Shown: piece after piece, positions 42,746 to 52,970 of the stretch
Layout: the number at the start of each line of letters is the position of its first letter
How positions within the stretch are numbered: the stretch's first letter is position 1
DNA from: Paenibacillus abyssi
Lineage (GTDB): Bacteria > Bacillota > Bacilli > Paenibacillales > Paenibacillaceae
Length of the DNA: 64,000 nt
NCBI RefSeq assembly: GCF_014640295.1
Contig: NZ_BMGR01000007.1
Coordinates: forward strand, 62,001 to 126,000
Direction of reading: 5' to 3'
Made by a program: the position numbers and the translations under genes
Notes under the pieces: model-generated
The model's database searches: none
Seen by the model: the letters and a program-made list of their open reading frames with translations, nothing else
Told to the model about the DNA's origin: nothing

Positions 42746-43735
42746 ATGAAAGAGACGTCAGTGAAGAAATCGATGGCGTTCAACTCCGCATTTTTACAGC
42801 AGTTTCTTGCCTTCGGCAGTTTAATTCTATTAATTGTATTCTTCTCGTTATCATCGAGTAATTTCTTTCAATTCTCGAATATTATCGGGATTCTGTTATC
42901 AACGGCCGTTATCGGCGTGCTTGCCCTGGGTTCTACCTTCGTCATTATTACGGGCGGCATTGACTTGTCCGTCGGAACGGTGATGACACTGAGCGCTGTC
43001 ATGACCGGGGTATTCATTACCGTGTGGGGAATGCCGGTTCCGCTGGGCATCTTGGGCGGCATTATGACAGGTGCGCTCTGCGGTTTATTATCTGGCGCCG
43101 CAGTCGCCCGAATGAAAATTCCGCCGTTCATCGCCACGCTGGCGATGATGATGATCGCCAAAGGACTGGCGCTCATCATCTCCGGCACGAAGCCGATTTA
43201 TTTTACGAACACACCGGGCTTCTCCGACATTTCACTTGGTTCGCTGATCGGAAAGGTCATTCCCGGCTTCACGATTCCTAATGCAGTGCTGATCTTCTTC
43301 CTGACAGCAATTATCGGCAGCATCATTCTATCTAAGACCATTATCGGACGTATGAATTTTGCGATTGGCAGTAATGAAGAAGCGACCCGCTTATCCGGGG
43401 TCAACGTCAACTACTGGAAAATCGTCATCTACACCATTACGGGTACATTTACCGGACTTGCGGGCGTTCTGATGGCCTCGCGCCTGAATTCGGCACAGCC
43501 TGCGCTGGGGATGGGCTATGAGCTGGAAGCAATCGCTGCGGTTGTCATTGGCGGCACATCGCTGAGCGGCGGTAAAGGGACGATCGTCGGAACGGTGATC
43601 GGCGCCCTGATCATGAGCGTGTTAACGAATGGCCTGCGCATTATGTCCGTTCCGCAGGAGTGGCAGACGGTCGTTGTCGGCTTTGTCATCATCCTGGCGG
43701 TATATGCGGATATCTTAAGAAGACGGAAGGCCTAG
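42746..43735 (+). CDS. CUT2 sugar ABC transporter permease (RbsC-like)
   Basis: A 329-residue integral membrane protein with 8-10 spans. Family landmarks are FVIITGGIDLSVGTVMTLSA, RMKIPPFIATLAMMMIAKGL, SNEEATRLSGVNVNYWKI and AVVIGGTSLSGGKGTIVGTV. AAGGGGGGAG lies 5 nt before the ATG. One permease probably forms a homodimer with the ATPase encoded just upstream. Substrate class is a pentose or hexose. Confidence 0.93.
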   Translation: MKETSVKKSMAFNSAFLQQFLAFGSLILLIVFFSLSSSNFFQFSNIIGILLSTAVIGVLALGSTFVIITGGIDLSVGTVMTLSAVMTGVFITVWGMPVPLGILGGIMTGALCGLLSGAAVARMKIPPFIATLAMMMIAKGLALIISGTKPIYFTNTPGFSDISLGSLIGKVIPGFTIPNAVLIFFLTAIIGSIILSKTIIGRMNFAIGSNEEATRLSGVNVNYWKIVIYTITGTFTGLAGVLMASRLNSAQPALGMGYELEAIAAVVIGGTSLSGGKGTIVGTVIGALIMSVLTNGLRIMSVPQEWQTVVVGFVIILAVYADILRRRKA

Positions 43736-43811
43736 GCGGATTCGGTATGATCTCCGAGCATGGAGATGACATACAACAAAACAAACACATACGGTAAAAG
43801 GGGAGATTCGA

Positions 43812-44849
43812 ATGAAGAAGTTTTCACTTGTCTTGGTTTTGATCATCACGCTTATTGCCCTTAGCGCTTGCGGTTCATCAGGTACAAATACGAACACAGG
43901 CACCAACCAAGGCGGCAATACAGGAGGCACGGAGACGGCTGCAGGCGGCAATGCGAGTGAACCCGCATCGACAGGCGATAAATTGTACATTCCTGTTATC
44001 TCCAAAGGATTCCAGCATCAATTCTGGCAGGCGGTAAGGCAGGGAGCGGAGAAGGCGGCAGCCGAGTTCGACGTGGAAATTACGTTCGAGGGTCCGGAGA
44101 CGGAAGCACAGGTGGATAAACAGCTGGAGATGCTGCAGGTCGCCCTGGATAAGAAACCAAGCGCTATCGGGTTCGCGGCACTCGACAGCCAGGCATCCAT
44201 TCCGCTGCTGCAAAGAGCGCAAGAGGCCAATATCCCAGTCATCGCTTTTGACTCCGGCGTAGAAAGCGACATTCCGCTGGCAACCGCTTCGACGGATAAC
44301 ATCGCGGCTGCAGGGCTGGCAGCTGACAAAATGGCGGAGCTCATCGGCGGCGAAGGCGAAGTGGCCATTATCGTACACGACCAAACGAGCCGTACAGGAA
44401 TTGACCGCCGCGACGGATTTAAGAATACGATCGAAGAGAAATACCCGGATATTAAAATCGTTGACATTCAATACGGCGGCGGCGACCATTTGAAATCAAC
44501 GGACTTGGCCAAAGCAATCATGCAAGCGCATCCGAACTTAAAAGGCTTCTTCGGCGCCAACGAAGGTTCGGCAATCGGCGTATTAAATGCAGTCAACGAA
44601 ATGCAGATGGCAGGTAAGGTGGTTGTGATCGGTTATGATTCCGGCAAAGCGCAGATCGATGCGATCCGCAGCGGTGCAATGGCCGGCGCGATCACGCAAA
44701 ATCCGATCGGTATCGGTTATGAAACGGTAAAGGCCGCTGTTCAAGCAGTCAAAGGAGAGACCGTGGAAAAAGAAATCGATACCGGGTTCTACTGGTACGA
44801 CAAAACGAACATTGACAACGAAGAAATCCAAGCCGTGCTCTACGAATAA
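43812..44849 (+). CDS. CUT2 sugar-binding lipoprotein
   Basis: A 345-residue ribose-type binding protein with a lipoprotein signal peptide (MKKFSLVLVLIITLIALSAC; lipidated Cys20). A Thr/Asn/Gly-rich spacer leads into the binding domains (IPVISKGFQHQFWQAVRQG, IPVIAFDSGVESDIPLATAS, GFFGANEGSAIGVLNAV). It feeds the transporter encoded by the two genes upstream. AAAGGGGAG precedes the ATG. A strong terminator follows, ending this transcript segment before the transaldolase gene. Confidence 0.93.
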   Translation: MKKFSLVLVLIITLIALSACGSSGTNTNTGTNQGGNTGGTETAAGGNASEPASTGDKLYIPVISKGFQHQFWQAVRQGAEKAAAEFDVEITFEGPETEAQVDKQLEMLQVALDKKPSAIGFAALDSQASIPLLQRAQEANIPVIAFDSGVESDIPLATASTDNIAAAGLAADKMAELIGGEGEVAIIVHDQTSRTGIDRRDGFKNTIEEKYPDIKIVDIQYGGGDHLKSTDLAKAIMQAHPNLKGFFGANEGSAIGVLNAVNEMQMAGKVVVIGYDSGKAQIDAIRSGAMAGAITQNPIGIGYETVKAAVQAVKGETVEKEIDTGFYWYDKTNIDNEEIQAVLYE

Positions 44850-44856
44850 TCAAAAG

Positions 44857-44909
44857 GAGCAAATGATTGAGGAAGAAGCCGATCCTCAGACGTTTGCTCT
44901 TTTTTTTTC
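44857..44909 (+). terminator. Terminator after binding lipoprotein gene
   Basis: GAGCAAA-TGAT-TGAGGA pairs with TCCTCA-GACG-TTTGCTC, an interrupted stem followed by nine T residues. Confidence 0.8.
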
Positions 44910-44940
44910 AAAATGAAATCGCATGGGAGGCATCGCAGTT

Positions 44941-45585
44941 ATGGAATTGTACGTGGACACAGCAAACATCGGGCAGATTAAAGAGGCGGTTAGCCTGGGC
45001 ATCCTGGAGGGGGTCACCACAAACCCGTCAATAGTGGCGAGAGAAGGCCGGCCATTCAAAGAACTAATTCAAGAAATCGGAAGCATCGTCCCGGGAAAAG
45101 TATGGTGTGAGGTCGTCGCCACGGAAGCGGAAGGAATGGTTCATGAAGCGCGGGAGATCTCGACCTGGGTACCCAGGGCCGTCGTCAAGCTGCCGATGGG
45201 CGCAGAAGGCATTAAAGCGGCAAGCCGCTTAGCCCAAGAGGGCATTGAGACGAACATGACCCTTGTGTACTCTGTTCCCCAGGCTATTCTCGCGGCCAAA
45301 GCAGGGGTGAACTATGTTAGTCCGTATCTGGGCAGGGTAGATGATACAGGCTGGTCGGGCGCCGATTTCATCCGCGGAATCGTGAATGCATACCGGATGC
45401 TCGGATTCGATACAAAGGTCATTGCGGCCAGCATACGCGGTCCTAGACAAGTGCTGGATGTGCTGCAGTTAGGTGTGGATGCGGTAACGATGGCCTATCC
45501 GGTATTGATGTCCATGATGCGGCATCCAATGACGGATATTGGCTTGCAGCAGTTTCTGAAAGATTGGGAAGATGCAGGTCTGTAA
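44941..45585 (+). CDS. Transaldolase / fructose-6-phosphate aldolase-like
   Basis: A 214-residue protein of the small TalC/Fsa class. It begins MELYVDTANIGQIKEAVSLG and contains GVTTNPSIVAREG, the Schiff-base lysine in VVKLPM (Lys83), NMTLVYSVPQAILAAKAG, VSPYLGRVDD and VIAASIRGPRQVL. Such proteins move a dihydroxyacetone unit between sugar phosphates (pentose phosphate pathway) or cleave fructose-6-phosphate. The ATG at 44941 matches the family N-terminus and follows GGGAGG; the frame opens at 44923. Beside a pentulose-type kinase it fits entry of a pentose into the pentose phosphate pathway. Confidence 0.85.
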   Translation: MELYVDTANIGQIKEAVSLGILEGVTTNPSIVAREGRPFKELIQEIGSIVPGKVWCEVVATEAEGMVHEAREISTWVPRAVVKLPMGAEGIKAASRLAQEGIETNMTLVYSVPQAILAAKAGVNYVSPYLGRVDDTGWSGADFIRGIVNAYRMLGFDTKVIAASIRGPRQVLDVLQLGVDAVTMAYPVLMSMMRHPMTDIGLQQFLKDWEDAGL

Positions 45586-45599
45586 AAAGGAGGACAATG

Positions 45600-47126
45600 A
45601 TGGCCGAATACATTCTTGCTCATGATCTTGGCACCTCAAGCCATAAATGTACGGCCTTCGACCGGCATGGACGCATTGCTGCATCCGCATCATTGACTTA
45701 TCCGACTCATATCGGGCATGGCGGTGAAGTTGAACAGCATCCCTCCGATTGGTGGCATGCGGTAGCAGTTACAACAAGGAAGGTTCTGGACAAAATAACT
45801 CCAACGTCGATAGCCGCCATTTCATTCAGCGGACACATGATGGGAGGGTGCCCGATCGGTAAGGACGGCACGCCCCTTCGGGCTTCCTTGATCCATGCCG
45901 ATACACGCAGCACCGTATTGGAGCGGTATGTATTTGAACGGGTGGATAAAGACCTATTCTACTCCGCAACCGGCAATCGGATTGACAGCCACTATCCGTT
46001 ATTAAAGATGTTATGGTTGAAAGAAAACGAGCCTGAAATTTACCGCAGTACGGCATATTTCCTGCAGGCCAAAGATTATTTGGCTTACCGGATGACAGGA
46101 CAATTAGGCGTGACTGATTTCTCCGATGCTTCTTTAACGGGAATATATAATGTGAATGAGGCGGCATGGGATGAAGCGATCCTACGGGAGCTGGGTCTGG
46201 AACCGGAATTACTGCCCGAGATTCTTCCGTCTGCATCGATAATTGGCCCAGTATCTCAAGCTGCTGCTCATGAGACGGGGTTGTTGGCCGGCACGCCAGT
46301 CGTGCTTGGCGGGGGAGACGGTGCTTGCGCGGCGGTCGGGGCAGGCGCCTTGGAGGCCGGCGATGGATATATTAATATGGGGACGACAGCTTGGGTCTCC
46401 AAAGCTGTGCGTCAACCGCTATTGGATGAACAACAGCGGGTCTTCACGATGTGTGGGCAGGACGCTGATTCATACCATGCATTAGGCACGATGCAAACGG
46501 CCGGCGCCGCTTATGAATGGGCGGTGAAGGTGATCGGTGGCGGAATCTCTTATGCACAAGCAGAAGCTGAAGCCTCTCGTGTACCATGGGGCTCAGAGGC
46601 CATTATCTTTCTTCCTTATTTATTAGGTGAACGCTCTCCCATTTGGAATCCGCATGCCAGAGGTTTGTTCTTTGGTCTGGACGCTGGTCATACGCGCGGC
46701 CACCTGCTGCGGGCGGTGATGGAAGGGATCGGTTACCACCTGCGTTCCATTGCCGATTGTTTGGATCCAGACCGGAAAGTTAAGGCCTATCAAGTGATCG
46801 GAGGGGCGGCCAGAAGCCAAGTGATGCAGCATATCTTATCCACTGTGCTGGAAACCCCAATTCGCATGAATGAGCATACCGTCGAGGCAAGCTCATTGGG
46901 GGCAGCCATGATGGGGGGTGTGGCAGTGGGTTGGTTTGCGGATTATAATGAAGCGAAGCTGCATATGCTCTCACCTGGTGTGAGCTGTCAGCCGGATAAG
47001 AGAGGTTCCGGCGTCATGCGGAAAGGTTATCTTCTGCAACAAAGACTGTATGAAAAGCTGATAAGTGAGTACGATGTTCTGGCTGAACTAAAACAGGAAT
47101 GGAACAAGCAGTTGTCACAGGGCTAA
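45600..47126 (+). CDS. FGGY-family carbohydrate kinase
   Basis: A 508-residue sugar kinase. The N-terminal ATPase motif is AHDLGTSSHKCTAFD, followed by GEVEQHPSDWWHAV, ISFSGHMMGGCPIG and DFSDASLTGIYNV. The C-terminal half has GGGDGACAAVGAGALEAGD, GTTAWVSKA, FLPYLLGERSPIWNPHARG and the IGGAARSQVMQHILS signature. The pattern is nearest to xylulokinase-like members, which phosphorylate ketoses. The substrate is probably the ketose made by FucI. The adjacent ATG codons at 45597 and 45600 are both in frame; AAGGAGG spacing favours 45600. Confidence 0.87.
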   Translation: MAEYILAHDLGTSSHKCTAFDRHGRIAASASLTYPTHIGHGGEVEQHPSDWWHAVAVTTRKVLDKITPTSIAAISFSGHMMGGCPIGKDGTPLRASLIHADTRSTVLERYVFERVDKDLFYSATGNRIDSHYPLLKMLWLKENEPEIYRSTAYFLQAKDYLAYRMTGQLGVTDFSDASLTGIYNVNEAAWDEAILRELGLEPELLPEILPSASIIGPVSQAAAHETGLLAGTPVVLGGGDGACAAVGAGALEAGDGYINMGTTAWVSKAVRQPLLDEQQRVFTMCGQDADSYHALGTMQTAGAAYEWAVKVIGGGISYAQAEAEASRVPWGSEAIIFLPYLLGERSPIWNPHARGLFFGLDAGHTRGHLLRAVMEGIGYHLRSIADCLDPDRKVKAYQVIGGAARSQVMQHILSTVLETPIRMNEHTVEASSLGAAMMGGVAVGWFADYNEAKLHMLSPGVSCQPDKRGSGVMRKGYLLQQRLYEKLISEYDVLAELKQEWNKQLSQG

Positions 47127-47133
47127 CCCGGTG

Positions 47134-47171
47134 GCGGCTGCTTTTTTTAATTGCTAATGTCAGCCGCTTTT
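47134..47171 (+). terminator. Possible terminator after FGGY kinase
   Basis: GCGGCTG (47134-47140) and CAGCCGC (47161-47167) can pair, with TTTT after, but the 20-nt loop itself contains a T run. Weak. Confidence 0.4.
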
Positions 47172-47323
47172 GCTTGCTGTATATTATATCCAATTTTATG
47201 ATTGACGGCTTGGCGAACGGGTAAAAAGTAAAGTAGTGTGTCCGTGGGGCGATGTACTCGAAACTGGCCGCAGAATATGCAACAACCATATGCAATTTCT
47301 TAGCAAAAAGGGGTTGTGACCCG

Positions 47324-49954
47324 ATGATACATATACCAATCCATAATGAATCCTTTTCGAAACGGATCTTCGAATACTCGTCTAACGGAATCGCTTTGAT
47401 TACGCCCAAGGGGGAGTGGATGAATGCCAATCCGATGTTATGCAGAATGCTGGGTTATTCATGCGGAGAATTGATGATACGTACGTTTATGGACATTATT
47501 CATCCCGAAGAACGATTGGATGACCTGAAGCAATTTTTGGAAGGTACGACGGAATCCATAGACACGCAAAGACGCCTTCTACACAAAAACGGCCATGTCG
47601 TCCATGTATCCCTTAACCTGTTACGAATCGTAGATGAAATTCCGGCAATGCCAACCTGTATTATGCTGCAATTCAACGATATAACTGAGAAAAAGGAACT
47701 GGAGCGTGAGCTGTTAAAGGCAGAGGAGCTGTACCTGCTGATCGCGGAAAACACGCAAGATATTATTTATCAATGCTCGGAGGAAGGCATCATCGCGTAC
47801 TGCTCTCCGTCCGTTAAGGATATATTAGGTTATACATCTGATGAGCTTATCGGCAGTACAGAGGAGCTTCTGTTTCATCAGGGGGACATTCCTGGTCTTG
47901 CCGCGAGCAAAGAACACGGGAATCCTTGCCAGTTCCGGATTCGGCATAAAAACGGCGAATATTTGTGGTTCGAAACCCGGGTAAAGAAGCTCAATGGTGA
48001 GAGCGGCAGCATCGTCGTCGTTGTGATCGGAAGAGAAATTACGGAACGCAAAAAGCAGCAGGACATTATCGCCGAAGCCGAGCGAATCGCAATAATCGGC
48101 AGTTGGGAGTGGGATATTTGCAGTAACAAAGTTTCCTTCTCTGATCAGCTGCGTCGAATTTATAATTTTGAAGAAGACGAGCTCCAGAACAGGCCGCTGC
48201 AGCTGACCGATTTGGTGCCCGTAGAAGATCAACAATGGTTCCATAGGGAGATTGAAATGGCCATGAAGGACGGCCATCATGATCTCGCAGCTGAATTCCG
48301 TATGATAAATAAAGACGGTACAGATAAATATCTGCATATCAGAGGCGTTGTGTCCTATTCGGAGACGGGAGTGCCTCTCAGAATCAACGGAACCGTCCAG
48401 GACGTTACAGAGCGCAAGCTGGTGGAGTTCAAGCTGCAGGAGACCATCGAACGATATACCTCACTGAAAAAATATAATCACGATGCGGTCATGTCACTCG
48501 ATTTGGAAGGAAACATCATAAACGCCAATATAGTGGCCCAAGAGATGACCGGTTATGCCATTCAAGAAATGGTAGGGCTTAATATATCCCGGCTTATCGA
48601 AAAAAAAGGTATAAAAGAGATCCTCTCTCATTCATTGATGGATGCTTCAGTGGAGAAAAACATCGATCGGATCCATCATAAAGAGGGTTATGCAGTAGAG
48701 GTGCTGGCGACAATCGCTCCGATTATCATTAATCGGAGGAACGTCGGTTATTATATCATTGCCAAGGATATTACCGAACAGAAGAAGTTGATCATCGACA
48801 AGGAAACGGCCGAATCGACTAACAAAGCAAAGACAGAATTCCTCGCCATGATGAGCCATGAAATCCGGACGCCGATGAACGGCGTAATCGGGATGACGGA
48901 TCTGCTCATGGAGACCCCAACGCTGGATGAAGAGCAGAGGGGATATTTGGAGGTTATTCGTAAAAGCGGTGATACCCTGCTTAAAATTATTAACGACATC
49001 CTGGATTTTTCCAAAATCGATTCCGGTAAGGCAGAGCTCATTGAGTCGCCCTTTGACGTCAGAGCGACTATCCTGGAATCGGTGAGTGTTCTGTCGTATA
49101 AAGCCCAAGAAAAGCAGCTTCATATTTCTTTTTCCGTAAGCTCTGACATCCCTGTGATGCTTGTAGGTGATGAGAAGCGTGTGAAGCAAATTTTGATGAA
49201 CCTGATCAGCAATGCGATTAAGTTTACAAAAACAGGGGGGATTTCAATCGCTGCCTGGAAGGAAGCTCAGGCTGATAAAAAGATAAAATTAAAGTTTATG
49301 GTAAAAGATACGGGCACAGGCATCCCCAAAGATCAGGCAGACCAATTATTCGAGCCGTTCAAACAATTGGATAATTTAATGACGCGTGAAGCCGAAGGGA
49401 CGGGACTTGGGCTGGCAATCTGCAAAAAGCTGGTTAATCTGATGGGCGGTGAAATTTGGCTGGAAGCAACAGAGGAGCCGGGAGCGAAGTTTTTCTTTAC
49501 CGTCGAGCTGAGAGAGAAGGAGTGGAAGGAGGCCAAAAGTCTGGAGCCTACACAGCTGCATGAACCGTCCCTCCAACAGCCACTGCGAATTTTGGTTGCG
49601 GAAGACAATAAAATCAATCAAATGGTTCTCAGTAAAATCCTTGCCAAACAAGGGCACAAGGTGCAGATTGCAGAGAGAGGGAGCGAGGTTGTTGAAATGG
49701 CGCTTACCGCGTCCTTTGATTTGATTTTTATGGATGTGCACATGCCGGAAATCAACGGATTTGAAGCGACGACAATCATAAAGGACGCGTTGAAGCCGGC
49801 GGATTGCCCAATTATTATCGCAGTTACGGCCAATGCCCTGAAGGGGGACAGGGAGAAATGCCTCGCGTCAGGAATGGATGAGTATATAAGTAAACCGATC
49901 CGCAGCCGAGATGTGCTTGAGATGATCCGCAAATTTTTTGCCAGTGAGTGCTGA
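47324..49954 (+). CDS. Hybrid multi-PAS histidine kinase with receiver
   Basis: An 876-residue cytoplasmic kinase. PAS/PAC repeats occupy residues 1-485 (SSNGIALITPKGEWMNANPM, GIIAYCSPSVKDILGYTSDE and others). HisKA follows (SHEIRTPMNGVIGMTDLL, His about 512), then an HATPase domain (MNLISNAIKFTKTGG, VKDTGTGIP, GTGLGLAICKKLVNLMGG). A C-terminal receiver has the acidic residues AEDNKINQ, phospho-acceptor Asp near 803 in FMDVHMPEINGFE, and SKPI. An upstream ATG at 47252 is in frame; the ATG at 47324 has AAAAGGGG 10 nt away. It is an orphan hybrid kinase related to the PAS kinase at 22365-24671, with no obvious output gene nearby. Confidence 0.87.
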   Translation: MIHIPIHNESFSKRIFEYSSNGIALITPKGEWMNANPMLCRMLGYSCGELMIRTFMDIIHPEERLDDLKQFLEGTTESIDTQRRLLHKNGHVVHVSLNLLRIVDEIPAMPTCIMLQFNDITEKKELERELLKAEELYLLIAENTQDIIYQCSEEGIIAYCSPSVKDILGYTSDELIGSTEELLFHQGDIPGLAASKEHGNPCQFRIRHKNGEYLWFETRVKKLNGESGSIVVVVIGREITERKKQQDIIAEAERIAIIGSWEWDICSNKVSFSDQLRRIYNFEEDELQNRPLQLTDLVPVEDQQWFHREIEMAMKDGHHDLAAEFRMINKDGTDKYLHIRGVVSYSETGVPLRINGTVQDVTERKLVEFKLQETIERYTSLKKYNHDAVMSLDLEGNIINANIVAQEMTGYAIQEMVGLNISRLIEKKGIKEILSHSLMDASVEKNIDRIHHKEGYAVEVLATIAPIIINRRNVGYYIIAKDITEQKKLIIDKETAESTNKAKTEFLAMMSHEIRTPMNGVIGMTDLLMETPTLDEEQRGYLEVIRKSGDTLLKIINDILDFSKIDSGKAELIESPFDVRATILESVSVLSYKAQEKQLHISFSVSSDIPVMLVGDEKRVKQILMNLISNAIKFTKTGGISIAAWKEAQADKKIKLKFMVKDTGTGIPKDQADQLFEPFKQLDNLMTREAEGTGLGLAICKKLVNLMGGEIWLEATEEPGAKFFFTVELREKEWKEAKSLEPTQLHEPSLQQPLRILVAEDNKINQMVLSKILAKQGHKVQIAERGSEVVEMALTASFDLIFMDVHMPEINGFEATTIIKDALKPADCPIIIAVTANALKGDREKCLASGMDEYISKPIRSRDVLEMIRKFFASEC

Positions 49955-49973
49955 ACCAAACAAGTTGAACAGA

Positions 49974-50015
49974 CAGGCCTGTCCCCACGCTCGTTTCTGA
50001 GCGGGGACAGGCCTG
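49974..50015. terminator. Bidirectional hairpin between convergent genes
   Basis: CAGGCCTGTCCCC and GGGGACAGGCCTG form a 13-bp stem with an inner GCTC/GAGC stem. No long T run follows on either strand, so it is a less typical terminator between convergent genes. Confidence 0.55.
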
Positions 50016-50033
50016 AGCTTGCTGATAAATGAT

Positions 50034-52970
50034 CTAATCCATCCAATCTTGCCGTAAGGTAAAGAGGTCCCTCAGCGCATCCGTCGACAGCTCGGTAATC
50101 CAGCCTTCGGAGCTGGAGATGACATTGTCGCTTAGCTGCTGCTTGTTCTCCAGCATCTCGTCAATGCGCTCCTCCAGCGTGCCGAGTGAGATGAACTTGT
50201 GTACCTGCACGTCACGGGTTTGACCCATGCGGTAAGCACGGTCTGTCGCTTGATTCTCGACGGCCGGATTCCACCAGCGGTCGAAGTGAAATACATGGTT
50301 CGCTGCGGTAAGGTTAAGGCCTACGCCCCCCGCTTTGAGCGAGAGAATAAACACGCTGGGCTGCTCATCCTCCGGCAGCGTAGTGGATTGAAATTGCTCA
50401 ATCATGCGGTCACGGGCGGATTTGGATGTACTTCCGTTCAGGTACAGAACGGGCTCTTGAAGCTCCTGCCGCAGCACTTGCTGCAGCAGCTGTCCCATGC
50501 CGATATACTGCGTGAAAATAAGGCACCGCTCGCCTTCTTCCCGCAGCTCCTTCACCATGGCAAGCAGGCGCTCCAGCTTGGAGGACCGGTCGATCAGCAT
50601 GCCGGAATCGAATCTGCCGCCAGCGGCCCCGGAAGGCTCGGGAAGGGCTTCCTTCGTGATGAGCATCGGGTGGTTGCAGAGCTGCTTAAGCTGGGTCAGC
50701 GCGGAGAGAATGGCGCCTTTGCGTTCAATGCCTTCCAGCTTTTGCACCCGTTCCATAAGCTGATTGACGGTCTGCTCATAGAGCGCGCCTTGTTCGGCAG
50801 TCAGATGGACATACGTCTTCATTTCATTCTTATCCGGCAAATCGAGCTGTATAGCAGGATCTTTTTTCTTGCGGCGCAGCATAAACGGTTTGACCAGCTT
50901 TTGTAAATCTGCCGTTCGTTTCTCGTCACGTTCTTTTTCTATAGCATTGCTGAACCGGTTGTGGAACGCTTGCGAGCTGCCCAGATAACCCGGAATTATA
51001 AAGTCGTATATGGACCACAGCTCCGATAGCCGATTTTCGATGGGCGTTCCGGTGAGCGCAATCCGATGTCCGGAAGGAAAGCTTCGAATGGCCGACGATT
51101 GTTTGGTCTGGGCGTTCTTGATGTTCTGCGCTTCGTCTAAGCAAATGGCGGCCCAGGTGAAATCCCTGAACATCTCCTGATCAAGCGTTGAAGTGGCAAA
51201 AGAGGTAAGAACGACATCGGTCTGTCCGGCCACCGTGTGAAACGCCTCGCCGCTGAGACGTTTGCTGCCATAGTGAAGCATGACGTCAAGTGACGGGGCA
51301 AACCGGCTTAATTCCTTCTGCCAGTTGCCAAGCACCGAAGTCGGACAAATGATGAGGGAAGGGCGCTTCGTATCGGAACCCGTCATGTGCTCCTTAAGAT
51401 GAAGCAAATAAGCGATCAACTGCACGGTTTTCCCCAGACCCATGTCGTCGGCCAGACAGGCGCCAAGTCCAAAGCGCCGCAGAAAAGCCAGCCAGGCATA
51501 ACCTTCGAGCTGGTAAGGGCGAAGCTCTGCGCGCAGTCCGGCGGGCACCTCAGGCATTGGCCATTCGGACTGCCGGCCGAGCTGGCGGATAAGCTTCTCC
51601 ATGTGTTCATTCAGTTCAACTTCGAGCTTGATTCCCCCTGAATTCTCCGCCGTGCCATCTTCAGGCGTATCGCCGCTTCCCAGCAGATGAAGCTGGAGGA
51701 CGTCCTGAAAAGACAGTCCTTGCGTCTTGTCCATGCTTGCCATCGCTCTGCGGATTTGCGCAAGCAGTTCAGGGTCAAGCTGAATCCATTGCCCTTTGAA
51801 GCGGACCAGCCGTTCATTGCGGGCGACTAACGCTGCAAACTCGGCCTCGGTGAGATCAGCCTCGCCGATGGCAATGCGCCAATCGAAATCGATAATCGAA
51901 TCGAGCCCGAACAGCGAGCTGCCGGATCTGCTTCCTGCGCCTGAGGCGACCTTGGCGCGAAGCCTCGGCTGCTTCCGTCTTGCTGCTTCCCACCAAGCCG
52001 GAAGCAGCACCTGCCAGCCGGCCTCCAGCAGACGGTTGCTGGAGGCCGTCAAGAACTGCCAGGCCGCTTCATCGTTCAGCGGGCTGTTTAACACATCTTC
52101 GCTGCCGCCCGTGAATTGTTCTGCCGGCAGGCATGCGCGCAGGCGTTCCAGCCAGCCTGTAGAACGCTCACGCACGTGAGGCGACCAAGCAGCCGGCCAG
52201 GAGCCGGCTGCTGTTCCGTCTGCAGCCAGCTGTATAGGCGCAAGCACCGCCGCATCATGCTTGTCCTGGAGAACGAGCTGAAGGCGCCAAGCCGGCTCGA
52301 TATCTTCTTCCGGCTCCAGCAATTGCAGAACAGGCCGGAAAGGTGCAGTATCGTCTTTCCAGCCGATCGCAACCAGCCATGCCCGCGCATCGAGTCCTGC
52401 AGCTGGCCCCTTATTTCTGGCAAACAGCAGCGGATAATCGCTTCGCAGATCGGCAGCTGCCGTTTCCGTTCCATACCAGCGGTGAAAAACAGCGGCAGAG
52501 AACGCCGAGCGCAATCCATCGATCAAGCTCGCGTCCTTCATGTCCAGTGTGGATTGTATGATTTCATTTGACGCGTCGTGTTCATCCCATATCCATTTCA
52601 GCTTGCCGTCCTGAAAATCGGAGAAGCTCGGGACATACTTCTTCTCCTTTATACAAGCATCCAGCAAGGGGGCAAGCTGCACGATTTGTGCTGCATTGTC
52701 GCTCCATACCCATTCGATATGCCCGAGGAGCCTCGGATCGGCGAAGAAAGGAATGACCAGCTCGGCAGGGAGAACCACCAGCTCGATATTCTGAACCTGC
52801 CGGATTGTCAGGTCAGTGCCATAGAAGGAAGCCTCGTGCCATGCGAATAAACGCTGCTTCAGGTAGAGGCCGGGCACATCGTCATGCGTATTTGTCGATC
52901 CATATATGAGCGCATCTCCATAGTCGCTCAAGCTGATCTCTACTGTGATGGTTTGGATGTGTTTGCTCAT
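50034..52970 (-). CDS. SNF2-family helicase
   Basis: A 978-residue SWI2/SNF2 ATPase similar to B. subtilis YwqA. The N-terminal half is family-specific. The ATPase core has Walker A DDMGLGKTVQ (about 510), SLIICPTSVLGNWQKEL, the DEAQ box CLDEAQNIKN (about 612), and GTPIENRLSELWSIYDF. The helicase C domain has IFTQYIGMGQLLQQVL, SLKAGGVGLNLTAANHVFHF, and DRAYRMGQTRDVQVHKFIS. Such proteins move along DNA or remodel protein-DNA complexes. It overlaps the SWIM-protein gene by 4 bp (ATGA), so the two are co-translated and probably form one complex. Confidence 0.92.
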   Translation of the reverse strand: MSKHIQTITVEISLSDYGDALIYGSTNTHDDVPGLYLKQRLFAWHEASFYGTDLTIRQVQNIELVVLPAELVIPFFADPRLLGHIEWVWSDNAAQIVQLAPLLDACIKEKKYVPSFSDFQDGKLKWIWDEHDASNEIIQSTLDMKDASLIDGLRSAFSAAVFHRWYGTETAAADLRSDYPLLFARNKGPAAGLDARAWLVAIGWKDDTAPFRPVLQLLEPEEDIEPAWRLQLVLQDKHDAAVLAPIQLAADGTAAGSWPAAWSPHVRERSTGWLERLRACLPAEQFTGGSEDVLNSPLNDEAAWQFLTASSNRLLEAGWQVLLPAWWEAARRKQPRLRAKVASGAGSRSGSSLFGLDSIIDFDWRIAIGEADLTEAEFAALVARNERLVRFKGQWIQLDPELLAQIRRAMASMDKTQGLSFQDVLQLHLLGSGDTPEDGTAENSGGIKLEVELNEHMEKLIRQLGRQSEWPMPEVPAGLRAELRPYQLEGYAWLAFLRRFGLGACLADDMGLGKTVQLIAYLLHLKEHMTGSDTKRPSLIICPTSVLGNWQKELSRFAPSLDVMLHYGSKRLSGEAFHTVAGQTDVVLTSFATSTLDQEMFRDFTWAAICLDEAQNIKNAQTKQSSAIRSFPSGHRIALTGTPIENRLSELWSIYDFIIPGYLGSSQAFHNRFSNAIEKERDEKRTADLQKLVKPFMLRRKKKDPAIQLDLPDKNEMKTYVHLTAEQGALYEQTVNQLMERVQKLEGIERKGAILSALTQLKQLCNHPMLITKEALPEPSGAAGGRFDSGMLIDRSSKLERLLAMVKELREEGERCLIFTQYIGMGQLLQQVLRQELQEPVLYLNGSTSKSARDRMIEQFQSTTLPEDEQPSVFILSLKAGGVGLNLTAANHVFHFDRWWNPAVENQATDRAYRMGQTRDVQVHKFISLGTLEERIDEMLENKQQLSDNVISSSEGWITELSTDALRDLFTLRQDWMD